Of a stretch of 64,000 nt of DNA, positions 10,677-22,560 are shown in pieces. Each line of letters begins with the position of its first letter. The first letter of the stretch is position 1. This DNA comes from Telopea speciosissima (lineage: Eukaryota > Streptophyta > Magnoliopsida > Proteales > Proteaceae), in contig NC_057923.1 in assembly GCF_018873765.1 (NCBI RefSeq), positions 59,638,593-59,702,592 of the forward strand, written 5' to 3'. A program made the position numbers and the translations under genes. Under the pieces are notes generated by a model. It was given only the letters and a program-made list of their open reading frames with translations, was not told the origin of the DNA and made no database searches.

Positions 10677-13600
10677 TCATGATGCTACTGCAGTCCAATA
10701 ACTTGCCATACACTGGCTTGTCGGAGTGCCGATGGTACGTGACCATATCCATTGTGTATCATCTACTCGTCGCAATTCTGCTAACTGTCATCAGATAGAG
10801 GAGTTAGCATGAATTTTTGAAAGAAATTGATGTGTGATTTCAAATGTTTTCATTTACATTATTTTCCCTAGGGAGTTATTCCAAAATTTTCACATCTCCT
10901 TTTGGTGGATCAAATTGTATTAGGCTTAGTTGTGAACATATGGTGCATTCAACTTCCCTGTTCTAGAACTGGACTTAAATTGAAATTCAACTTCTTCTGA
11001 GATGCTATAGGGAAGTCAAAGAAGTTTATAAACAGGGTTTGATAGCTTACTCTGCCATCTTGTAACTCAAAGATCACTGAATCCTCAGAAAATGGAATTG
11101 GTCTTATTGGTGCCACCTAAATAAGATCAAGACATAATTGATTAGTAATTTGACACTATATATGCACATTGCTACAAACCTCACCTCTATATAAAGATAT
11201 TGCTACATACCTTAGCATCACAGGCACCTTCTTCATTCTTCTCAAAGCTAGCCACACTATCTTCATCGACGCAAATATCATCCCCTGTATCTTGTTTTCC
11301 TGTTAGTGTTTGATCTCCTACCATTTCATCCTTTCCAGGTGGAAAACCATAGTTTTTCCATTTCCATGTACTTTGGTCCATATACCTGAGGTAAGCTTCA
11401 CCATCTGAGCCAATAAGGAACAATTGATTGCTTTCAAAGCAAGGTCCTGGTGAACTGACCAAATTTACACTTCTAGATGGTGTTCCATGTTCCACCCAGC
11501 ACCATCCATCGATTGGGTTCCAATGATATTCAACAAGTCCACCATCTTCCGAAATCATAAATAAAGAACCTGTTAGTGATAGAGATGGTGGTCTCATAGC
11601 AGTTCCAGGCAATCTTGACAAAACCAAATGTGGGGACTGATAATGCTCATGCCATAATTTTGTCAATTTGTTATACTGATATAGACGACCATTCCTTCCA
11701 ATAACAAAAATTATGTTAGCCCGAAGCGTTTCTTGATCAACTATACATGCAATTCTGGTATTTAGGGGGTGTCGGCAGTCTTTCCACTTGAACTTTCGCA
11801 ATGCAACCTAAAATAGCAAGTAAAATGGTTAGTATATGATAGATTACTAAAATGTTGAATTTCAATGACAGTTTTTCTCAGTAGTCAGTACCATATCCAG
11901 TAGATATGCTCTTAGTTTGGAGTTTCTCAACTTACTGTAAATTGAAGTAATCTTCCATTTTTGCTCACGAAGAAAAGTGCATCTTCTGTTGTAACTTTCA
12001 AAGATTTACCAGGTATTTTATCCCATGGAGGACCTCCTATTACTTGCCTACCCTTTCTTATGGCAGTGCAGTTTTTCCATGTTAGCTCATTGCTGCTTCT
12101 TTCTCTAATAAGTAAGTTTCCATCTAAGTCAACCAAAAACAAACTTCCATTGTAGCTTCCTACAACACCTTTCATAATTGTAGGATGCTCATGTTTCAGC
12201 CATAACCATACATCCTCAGCATACAGATACTCAAAAGTCACTCCACTGTCTGTTACAAGGAAAAATGACCTGCCTGTGTGCATTACTCGCATACGGAAGT
12301 TTTTGTTGGTCCCTTCTACCAGGAAGTTAATTTGGTGAGGAAGCTTAGCTCCAATGCTTTCTGATGCACTAGGGACCAGGTAACTTTGATGTGGTTGACC
12401 TGGTTTTCGCCTTCTTGTTGTTGGTCTTGCAATGCCAGAGTTATTTGGTTCATCTTTTATGCCTGTGATGCAATTTGAAGGCCCCCTTTCTTCAGTGCAA
12501 TACTCTGCATTCCATCCCTCTGTTTCTGGGGTTTCTAAAATTAACCATTCGTACTTAAATGATGTTTTTCTTCGCATGTTAATCTGTTGAGTTGGGTTTG
12601 ATCCTTCACCACCAATGCCAAATAAATGCAGCTCTGCTAGTCTACCATCATCCAGAGGGAATAATATCCTTCCAACTTGACACTGCAGACCCACAATACC
12701 TCTTGCAGCTTTTGCATGCAGTGGATGCATATGATTCACCCATTTCTCTGATATTTGATTTCCCTGAGCACCACCTAGAAAAGTTGAAATTAGGATATAG
12801 TTCACCTTGCTTCATCTCAGAAATGTAACTCGGATGTTATACTAAGGGAAATCATCAGAAATCAGAGTTGGAAATATTCTGGTATGGAGTTTCTACATGG
12901 AAAATCACCTCCACAATATTTTCTAAATGGAAATTTATTTCTTCAACTGAAATGCCTAAAAGAGCTTTGCTAATCCCAACAATTATGATCTCTTTTAAAA
13001 AGTGTGATTTGGTGCCAAACCTAGTAAGCATTTCTAACTAGTTCTTATTCTTTGTGTTATCCCATTAGGAACATATGTGAAGTACAAGATTGCTAATTTA
13101 CTACCAGAAACAACTAGTGTATGCTGAAGTCTAATTTTCCTATCAGTGGATTGAAAGTCTCCAACAAAGTAATGATTTATCTGGGACCTGAAAATATCAG
13201 ATTGACTGGCTAACCATTCTGAGGTTTGAGGGAAAGAGAAACAGAGGGAGAATAAGAGAAGAGAAATGAGGAAAATATTGTTTGGTCGAACCGGTTCAAA
13301 TGGGGTCAACTTCTATTTAAGGGTTCTAAACTCTAATCTATATGGCGAGTCTAAAGTCAAATTTTCTAAGGATATGATTAGTCTCAGATGGCCAAAAGTC
13401 ATTGTTCTCACAATTACCAATAAATCCGTGATGATAAGCATGTAGAAATAGATTCAATTAACAAACATAGGAGACTCTTTAAGCAGGGAAACTGATATTA
13501 GAATATATTTTACTTTTTTGGTTTTAATTTTGTTTCCTACTACATTAATCTATATCATTGAGAGTTGAGCTGTTAGGGAAGTGAATAGCTTAGCTGTTTG

Positions 13601-16600
13601 GGATAGATACATTGGAAGTCATGAGAAACTCCTTTGGTTCTTAAAGATGTAAATATTCTGTAAAAAGATGGTGATGTGACACTATAATCATCTATTATCT
13701 TGTCCAAGAACCCATTTGTAAAAATCTGAAGTCAGTAATGTGATATAGGTTTGCAACTTTATTAGTGCTTTACAAGAAGGAAAATAACTAAATGTATCAT
13801 TTATTTATGTTCCAAATTTTCAAAAGACCAGAGAAGCTACAGAATAGTAAGAGATACCCTCAGGACTAGCTACCTATTAAATTTGTTGTTTGTTAACTAA
13901 GAAAATAAAACTTTGTCTAACACAGCAATGATCACAAAGCAAGTCATGGTAGGAAGAAAGGCAAGCATCAATATACTAAAATAGACATCTAAGCCAAACA
14001 ATTCCATCCTATGTACAGCTTTTGGAATCGCATTTGGCTTGTTAGACTTGATTTTGCTACTGCAAATGCTTGTCCAAGATATTGATGATTGTTTCAATTC
14101 TATACAAGTTCTAAGCTGACACTCACCGGAATGTCTAGGAAGTTGATATTCGAAAATGGATCCAGTAGCTGTAGTAAAGAACAATGAGAATATTTTCTCA
14201 TTTAATTCATCTTGTGCAACTGCTGTGATGGATGTCAGGTTCTGATTTTTTGGACTTCCATGGACTATCCATCCCCACTTCCTTTGATGCAGCCTCCTCT
14301 CAACAAGATCACCATCCTGCATATCTACAAATTCATTCAAGAAAAAAAAACTAATGCGAGGTACAAACTATTTAATAAATTAAACATTTTTAGTTGTAAA
14401 ATTTAAATTGGCATCCTAGATGGTCTCATGGTGTGCTTCAAATTGTTCATTCATAACCAAAATAAGTGAAAGCAAGTAAGCCAAAATAGGCAAGAGGGGA
14501 ACAAGATCAGCACATTTTACAAATTTTTTTTATGTGCTTGGTTGTAATAGATACACAATTTGAGAAATTTTGAACTATTTTTTCTATGTTGTGGGTCCCA
14601 CATGTTGTGCTTTTTGCTTTGCATCAATTTAAGTTCTAAGTACTATTCCCATTGATTATTTTCTTTCATATCTTGTTTTGATTTCAAATTTACTTCATTT
14701 TACCAATTAAAAGTTTATAATATTTCACTTCATCTGACATCTAGCGAAATGGACTAAGTGACTACAGTGGAATTCTTGTCAGTGATGATCAGGGAAATAT
14801 CTGGGTTGAGATTTATTTAATATCAGATCTCATATGGTTCATTACCTGATAAAAGCTACAAAATTATGAAACAGTTCAGTACTTTCTATTTATGTTCTTG
14901 CAGTACTCTGCATTCGAATACAATAGTTCAGAATAATACCTTTGTTAAAAGGAACAGAGAAATAGACTGAGTTCCGATCAAGCCATGCATAATGCATCCT
15001 TTTGATGGTTTCAAGGATATTTCTTGCTTTAATCCTTTGCTCCATATGTGTTTCTTCCATGATGGCTTTGAGTTCCTATCTAGCTCATAAAGATCCCCTA
15101 TGGAACTGCACTGAAAGATTTCATGTTCAGCATCCTCTGGTGATTCCAAATTGAGAAAGAAATCATGAATTGTGTCATACAAGAGAATGAATTTGTCCTT
15201 GATATATAGAGCAGAATGTACTTGGTCCTTCATCAAAGTCTTTCTTCACCAATAATTGATCATATTCTTATGAATGAAATGGCCTTTGATAGTAGGATGG
15301 TGACCTACCTTACTGTAAATACTACATCTGGTCTAATGGTGGCAGCATCAGCAATGGCTGCGACATTTGCACCAGGGGGTCTTCCATGATATATCCACCT
15401 GTTCAACAAAATCATTTTCAAAACCAACCAGACCCTGGACTCTATACTTTTGGATTAGAATCTTACAATTGTGCACTTATAAATTTTGTCAATACCTCCA
15501 AGGTTCAACTTCACTAAGTTCCAGCAATGATCCATCGATTGTGGAGAAGTAAATTTTCCTGACGAGGAATCGTAGCAGAAATAGACATCAAAGAGATGTC
15601 AATATATATGATAGAACAGAGATTGAAGAAATTATAACTTATGCTCAGCTTGGTGGATTTCTATTGCTGTGGAGGGACCTAGAGTTTACAAGGTCATCAA
15701 ATTAACTATCAAAGGATTCACGTATAATAGCAACCAAATTAGAGTGGTCTACTCACCCTCTGTCATATGAAACAATCCCAGACTTGATTAAGATAGAGCT
15801 TGGTTCTGTTTCTGTACTTTGTGGACTATGATCCAGTGTAGGTGTGCATTCAATCCAAACTGGCTGTGAACTTTCACTGAGTTGCATCTGGAAATAAAAG
15901 GAGGAAAAAAAAAAATCATTGTGATCACCTGTGCTGTTTCAATATTCAGTAAAACTAAGATTTCATCTTTTATCAAAAGAGAAGCAGTGGATGCAGAGCT
16001 CTCTACCTGATATAGATTCCCTGATTCAGAGAGTGCCAGAATAGTCTGATTGACAATAAAAACTGAAACTGAAGAACCTGCCGATGTTGGTAAATCATGG
16101 GGTGCAATTACCCACTGCACACCATTCCAGAACCTTTCATAGATAGAGCCACTTTCTCCTGTCAACCACATAGATGTTTCAGACATTTTAGTCAGTGAAA
16201 TTCTCTTTCTCACAGGCAGAATAACCTGATCAGAACTCTCCTCTGCTAATACACTGTTCTTATGAATGGTTTTTGAATTCTCTCCTTGTTCAGGAGAATC
16301 AAATCCTTCATTAAAACTGTCTTCCTTCTTCTTCGGCTGAGAAATAGAACCCACTTTACTACAGTTCCCATTAACACAAGAAACCAGATCAAAAGGCAAT
16401 TTCACTTCAACCCAACTGTTGGATTGCTCATCAAACTCCCAGAACCTATCTGTTTTCTGTTGGAATATTGGATTTGTCTCTTGGGCAAAGTGATATGGGA
16501 AACAGGAAGAAGAACCAAAGATAACAAAACTGCTAATTGATAATAAGAAGGTACAGATGATGAATTTTAAAAAACACTCAACCATGGTATCTGTCAATCT

Positions 16601-16609
16601 GCTTATCAT
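10677..16609 (-). CDS. Secreted Trp-rich beta-propeller-like protein, 10 exons
   Basis: Host gene with consistent splice phases. Exons: 16609-16007, 15887-15757, 15558-15496, 15398-15309, 15105-14940, 14316-14127, 12774-11936, 11807-11211, 11116-11051, 10784-10677 (stop TGA). All introns are GT-AG. The product is about 950 residues; a second Met at 16585 would give 942 and a more classical signal peptide (FIICTFLLSISSFVIFG). No other membrane span is seen, so the protein should enter the secretory pathway. Its hallmark is a recurring W-x-W-x3-G-x-P phrase, for example WRWIYHGRPPG, WGWIVHGSP, WCWVEHGTPS, WKWKNYGFPPG and WIWSRTIGTPTS, each followed by a hydrophobic strand and GxLYE/GRLYQ-like turns. 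This reads as blades of one or two beta-propellers resembling the fucose-lectin fold, which is an inference from pattern. Exon 1 has a charged, low-complexity insert (~residues 85-130). I recognise a conserved plant protein but cannot name it or give a function. Confidence 0.88.
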
Positions 16610-19190
16610 AGAGAACCAGGTAAAATGGAGAACAAATAAACAAAAAACAAAGGAACAGAGAACAAAGAAACAACTGTGTAGATGGGGCCATAGACAAGGT
16701 TTGTTGGTTTGTATCTTTTTGGTGAGCCCTGATGGGCCATAGCAGCAAAAACAGGCTATGAAGAAAGATTGAAGATTGTACTAATCACAGAAGTACTGTA
16801 CTTGCAGTTCAGGAAAACAATAGCTTTCCTGCAGAACTCTGCATATATTTCATTACATGAGGTTGGGGGTCCATTCTAGGAACAGATGAGCAGTTAGTAC
16901 AGAAGCAATTTTATAATTCTCTTAACAACTTCTTCTGCTGAGCCTGATATATTTTGTCAACTCCAGTTTTATTAAGTTAAGAGATTGGGGACCCATTTAG
17001 CTCTGTCAGCCTTCATATTTTATTTCTCTTTTCTCTACTTTTCTTTGATTGAAGTCATAGATGCTATGATGCTTTTAATGAGTTTGTGATAACCTGTGGC
17101 CTGTGTAATTCTCATTTCCCTAGCCACCCAAAATGGGAATAGAAAAGAACAGAAAATGAGAGGGGATTTATTCCTCCTAATATAAAGTTTTTGTTTCATT
17201 GATAATGGTCATAAATTCTCTTTTATGTATTCCAAAAATATGCCATAGGTTGGATTGTATGATAAATTTCAAATCGGTTCCGAATCTGCTGGAATCGGTC
17301 GGATTCCGCTTGAACCCTAGAAACAGATTGTGAATCGGTCATTCCGGAATTAGAGAATTGAGATCTGCTTCAGCCAATTCCGATCCAAATCCGTCAATTT
17401 GACTAATCTGATTCCATTTTAGTGAAACTGTGAGCCCTATGCACCATGAGTTCTCAGTTCTTATTGTTGTCTTCTCTTCTTTCTCATTCTCTTTTTTATG
17501 AAAGCTATTATTCATACATGAGAACTAAGACTTTCATATAATAATTGAAGTCATTTTCCAAGGAGAATGACAGACCCAAGTGGTACCCAACCATTAGGAA
17601 AATATCAGGAAACTCTATAAGAAAACCCTAAAGTCCATGGTCCACAATAGTCCATCACATCTTTGATCTATAACTTTCATCATATGGATCCAATCTCCGT
17701 GATTATTTCAAAAACTTGAAATCATGAGTCCTGAGCCCAAGGCAAGTTAAAGGAGAAAGAAAGAAGATGAAGGTGGAGGTGTATAGGAACAAAGTAAATT
17801 TTATGCTAAGAAATAGTTTATCAAATTTATTAGGGCAAAGTATATCTGGTTAGCCCACAAATCTGTTGTGTGGTATGTTGGAAGTGGCCTAAATTTTATA
17901 AACAAATAGATCCCTAAGACCCCTACTAGGGTTTTAAAACAAAGAATTGGATTTGAATTGGATCTAGCAGATTCCAATCCAATTATGTTTCGGATAAATA
18001 TCTCTTCAACACAACATAGGTCATCAAAAGGATCTCAGACAATCCACCAAAGCACCAAAACTAAGATCTTTTAGAAAATGGATTCCTCAGTCAGAATTGG
18101 CTAGATTCCACCTCAACCCTAGAAGCATAGATTGTAGAACCAGGAAAAATCCAAGATCATAGAAAAGAGTGCAAAGTGGTTAGAGTACCATAGCTCATTG
18201 GCCTGCATGGACATATATGGGGGTTTACCCTAATACACAAGGGAGCATATGGTTGAATTTGACAATGAAATTTGTCCAGTGATCTATCAAATGGTTTGAA
18301 TTGTCATATCATTTTATCACCCGAAAGAATTAAGTGGGCCACTAAGAAATTTCTATTTACACCAGAGTTTTAGGAATCGGTATCGAATATGAGATCGCCG
18401 ATATCCATTCGGATCACCCCCATCTTACTACCCCTTCATAAATGAACATTGCTTCTGGCATCTTGGATTCTCCGTCTAGATGTTGATCTATCTTACCTAA
18501 GTAGAACGATCAGTAAATTAGGATTAGGATTAGGGTTCCAAGTATTAAAGTGAATAAGGGGTTAGGGTTTATTGAGGATGATGGACATGACATACATAAT
18601 AAATATATTTCTAAGGTCTAAGGTCCTACTCTGTAATTATCACTTGTTTATTACGGCGTGATAAACCGGGAACGTTGAAAATGACAGGTGAAATGAATGT
18701 GAAGAATCTCTTCAGTGGGGCCCGTTGTTCACGAAAATCCATGGAATCTCGAGATCGCATACCTCACCACTCATCTAGAATGGGCTGAAAGATTTTTTTT
18801 TTATTAATTTGCGGCTTCCAAGATTCCTAACGTACGGCTCTGGAAAATAATAAACTAAGTAAAAATCTAAATAGGCAGATATCCCTACAACCATGCTTGT
18901 GTCATTTTTCTTTTAAAACGATTTTTGTACCCTTGTCCGTATCATTTCAACGATACGGATCGACTGTTTCAAGTAACCAATACCTCAAACCATGGTCAGG
19001 GGATCTTTTGATTCTTTATCTCCTCCAGTTTTCCGCACGGATTAATTCCCTAGTTTCTCTAACAAGGGGTATTGGAATGACCACCCTACCCCTACCTGAA
19101 CACTTTGTTTGGGTGGAGTCCACCACTCCACTATTAGAGGAACAAGGGAATCGGTTTGGGTGGGGAACTGAAGGAGATAATTTTCGTAGT
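16610..19190. other. Intergenic, promoter side of propeller gene
   Basis: The first few hundred bases should contain the promoter and 5' leader of the minus-strand propeller gene; no clear TATA box stands out. Further right, about 17240-17440, 17930-18130 and 18370-18420 hold iterated AATCGG/CCGATT phrases typical of the dispersed repeats in this window. About 19070-19130 shares GAATGACCACCCTACCCC with the hairpin MITE family but lacks clear arms. No gene seen. Confidence 0.5.
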
Positions 19191-19192
19191 CA

Positions 19193-19636
19193 GAGGTGTC
19201 AAAAGTAGGTTTGATAAAAATCGATCGAATAAAGTCCGAAACTGGATCAACCAATTAGTAACTTAATTAGTGAGGGTCCAATGTCTGGCCTAGGCCAATT
19301 AATATTTTTTTTTGGAATTGCTAGACCAATTAATATTTGATGGTTCTTGATTGATTGTAGTTTGATAGGCATCCAACCAAGATCAAAGGACACCAGTAAC
19401 CAATCGGTTAAAGCTCGCTACTGATATGATTATAACCTGATTAACCCAATTAGTCCATTTATAGTCCGATATAGGTATATTAACATGGATCCAATTATGA
19501 ACCAATAACCGATTGATCGAATATAAATGTCATTATGCCTAGTCTATAAGGCCCGATTAACTAAATGATACGTTAATAGCGCTAATCCTTAAATTGATAG
19601 GAACAAAAATCGACCGAGTCGACCAATTGACACCCC
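19193..19636. mobile_element. Probable hAT-like non-autonomous element
   Basis: The left end CAGAGGTGTCAAAAGT and the reverse complement of the right end, TAGGGGTGTCAATTGG, resemble the terminal inverted repeats of the element at 20859-21458. The interior is a string of ATCGACC/CCAATTAGT phrases with no coding capacity. Flanks do not give a clean target-site duplication, so the limits are approximate. Confidence 0.5.
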
Positions 19637-20288
19637 TACTTGTGATCCTATACATAACCACTTATCTCATGTATGATGTTATAAAAAAAATAAAAAGTTT
19701 GTATTATTATGTTGCTCAAGTTTGAGGGTGACATCCAAGCTATTGTGTACTTGGGGGATTTTTTTTTTTTAATATATATATATACTTTATTTTAGGTGAA
19801 GAGAATCTAGCCATTGGGTATTATTAATTTCTTCATCTCTTATTGTATAAAGCCCTAAATAATCTTCGCATTATTTCAAGACTTCCATTCAACCACCAGA
19901 ACCCATGGATTAAAAGATTTTTTTTATTATGGTTGAAAGAAAATTCGATCTTTATTTTTTTTAACCTGTCTATAAATCTACTTGTATTATTTCTATGTGT
20001 TTTTTTTTTTTTCTCCGAAACTTGTAATCACTCCAAGGGTTACTCTATTTATCTAAGGTTTGGATTATCAATATCATACCTCCTCAATATAAAAATTGGG
20101 GGAAGGTTCCTCAAATTACCAATGCATGTGGAATCTTCCATGCTACATCAATGACAATACATGGAATAATATCATCAATAAGGGTCCACAATGGACAAAA
20201 AATAGGAAAATAAACAAAAAAAAATCTGTGAAAACTGAAAAAGATCGTACCTTAAGAGTACAACAGGGATCTTTCCCCTAAAGGGCCG

Positions 20289-20432
20289 ATGTTCTCTGTG
20301 CTGCAGCACAGGTTGCACCCAAACACATGGGGATGACATTTCTACCATTGAGGAGGGCAGGGCAGCCATTTTGCGCGTCCACCCCATGTGTCTGAGACTC
20401 TGAGCACAGCCTGCCACTCGGCACCGAGAACA
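20289..20432. mobile_element. Hairpin MITE, copy 2
   Basis: The left arm ATGTTCTCTGTGCTGCAG pairs with the right arm, whose reverse complement is ATGTTCTCGGTGCCGAG. The core contains CACATGGGGATGACA and CCCCATGTGTCTGAGA, sharing the Tgtgtctg and gctgcagcacag phrases of the other two copies. It has no coding potential of its own. Confidence 0.65.
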
Positions 20433-20858
20433 TTTTTTCAAAAATAAATCACTTTTTAAAGATATACCTCTTTAGACGTGTTTGTATAGAAAACCTTTTG
20501 CTATTAATAATATATGCACGCATGAAAAGAATCATGCTGATTTGAACAACTCATAATTTTTGGTATCTAACAAATCCAATGGTTAGTGATTGAGACATGT
20601 ATAATACTTAATTCCTCATCACTTCTTGTTGTCCATTAAGGGACCACAATCATTTGTTTGCAATTTGATAGGGACTTCTCAAGCTTTTAATTTTTAGTCT
20701 TTGATAAAAATTTCAAACTTGGGAGATACATTCGAGGAAAGCATAGAAAATTACTTCCAATATAAATTGCCATTATAGAAACAATTTCTATTTCTAGGGA
20801 TTGATAGAGATAGTAGAGATTCTATTATATTCAGGATTTAGCAATCGTTAAAATGGAT

Positions 20859-21458
20859 TAGGAGTGTCAATACCCAACCCGAACTGGTGAAATCGGCCCG
20901 AACCAGTCCGAACGAGCACGGACCACACCGGACCGAACTCTTAATGGTTTGGTTCGATTTGTGGATCCATAAAGGCAAACGGTTTGGTTTGGTTTGGGCT
21001 ATCCCGACGGTGCCCCGGTAGCCCGAACCTAAACCGAATCGACCTAACCCGATAAATGAGTAAATCAGTAAATGCCTAATGCCCCATTGCCCCCTAAATG
21101 TGTTGTGATAGTTTCTCACTTTATCTCATATCCTTTGTTAGTGATTACCCAACCAATTGTATCCATAGGCCATAGGACATAGGATACAAAGATGCATTGT
21201 ATTTGAACTATTTTATGTACTTAAAAGAGAAAGAGAAGAAAAATTAGTACTAACCGGACCTTACTAGTTATATAAAACCGGTACCAAACCGAATCCAAAC
21301 CGATATCAATCCGTTATCATAAATCGAAACCAACACGAAACCAAACCGCACCGAAACCGAATATTTCTTAATGGTTTGGTTTTGATTTCTATAAAAGTCA
21401 CACCGAAATCGAAAAGCCCGAATCGAAACCGGCCCGAACCGGCCCATTGACACCCCTA
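20859..21458. mobile_element. hAT-like non-autonomous DNA element with 8-bp target-site duplication
   Basis: A 600-bp element. The left terminus TAGGAGTGTCAAT and the reverse complement of the right terminus, TAGGGGTGTCAAT, match at 12 of 13 positions. Both flanks carry AAATGGAT (20851-20858 and 21459-21466), an exact 8-bp direct repeat as expected for hAT transposition. There is no transposase. The interior consists largely of iterated AACCGAACCG/GGTTTGGTTT phrases that make the two halves partly self-complementary. Confidence 0.85.
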
Positions 21459-21844
21459 AAATGGATTATCTTTGGTTTTATCACCTTACTAAGTAGTGGA
21501 AAAGCTAAAACAAAGAATAATTTTACAAAGTAGTGTTTGAAACCAATACCAAGTTTGAATGCATTTTTTCCCAATTTTCAATCCATGAAGCTTCTTCTCT
21601 TCTTCCACAAGAAAGAGTAATTGGTTTACATTAGGCCCACTTAAAAAAAATTTATATTTAACAATATTATGACTAATAATTGTTGTTTTTCTAATTTTTT
21701 TAAATAACATTTTTGTAAATAAATTATTTTATATTGTTGGTCACAAAAGTTTATCTAATCTATCAGTTTAATAACTAATTCCTCTTATTTTCTTATGTCC
21801 ATGTCTTTAAATTAATAAGAATGTACCTCTTTAAATTGATAGGG

Positions 21845-22560
21845 ATGTTTAGAATATGTAACCTTTTTTTGATAGCCTCTTGTCTTATCCTCAAAAGTTC
21901 TTGAAGTCATGATAACAAAGAGATTTTAAATTTATTTGAAAACAACTTTCCATTATATCATTTTTCATGATTTAATTATCATCTCACATTCTTTTTTAGT
22001 ACAGATGTGATATGACAAGTTTTTATCCTCCTTTAAAGGAGAAAAAAATGTAATAAACTAAAACACGCAAAAAGTAAGCTTACAAATTGTTTGTTGTCAC
22101 CAAAGTTGCAGACTGAGACGTTCTAGCATTCTTTTGATTATCTCTTGTCTTATTCCCAAAAGTTATTTAATTCAAAGGTGCAAAATAATTTAAAAATAAA
22201 TATAATTATGTTATTTTCAAGAGTGATCACCATCAATGTGAATGACACGATTTATCCTCATTGAAAAAAGAAGTGTATTATTCTAAAAGGATAAACAAAA
22301 AAAAAAAAAAAATTACAATTTTTTTTTCACCAACTTCCGTTACTAGATTTTCTGTCTAAATGATGCAATTATAGGTGTATTTAGAACTTGTAGATTAACC
22401 TTCTTTTGTTTACCTTTCTCTTGTTACCAAAAGTTTGGGGGTAAACAATGGGCTTTCATAGTAATTTGAAAATGACTAGTCATTATGGAAAATCATTATC
22501 GTATCACATTTTTTTTAATACACGTGAAATGTAAAAATTTACCATCATTGAAAAAAACCT
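21845..22560. repeat. Diverged tandem repeat, three units of about 265 bp
   Basis: Three successive units share an order of phrases. A TAGAATATGTA/TTCTAGCATT/TTAGAACTTGTA lead is followed by TTTTGAT-A-CTCTTGTCTTAT, a C-AAAAGTT block, a T-rich stretch with ATTATATCATT/GTTATTTTC/AAATCATTATC, then ATGTGATATGAC/GAATGACACGAT/ACACGTGAAATG and a TTATCCTC-TT/TTTACCATCATTG end. Units start near 21850, 22115 and 22380. Divergence is heavy and limits are approximate. No coding capacity. Confidence 0.5.

Noticed and set aside
20838-21453. Two minus-strand open frames rich in Arg/Gly/Phe
   Set aside because: They lie wholly within the hAT-like element and only translate its CGGTT-iterated interior.
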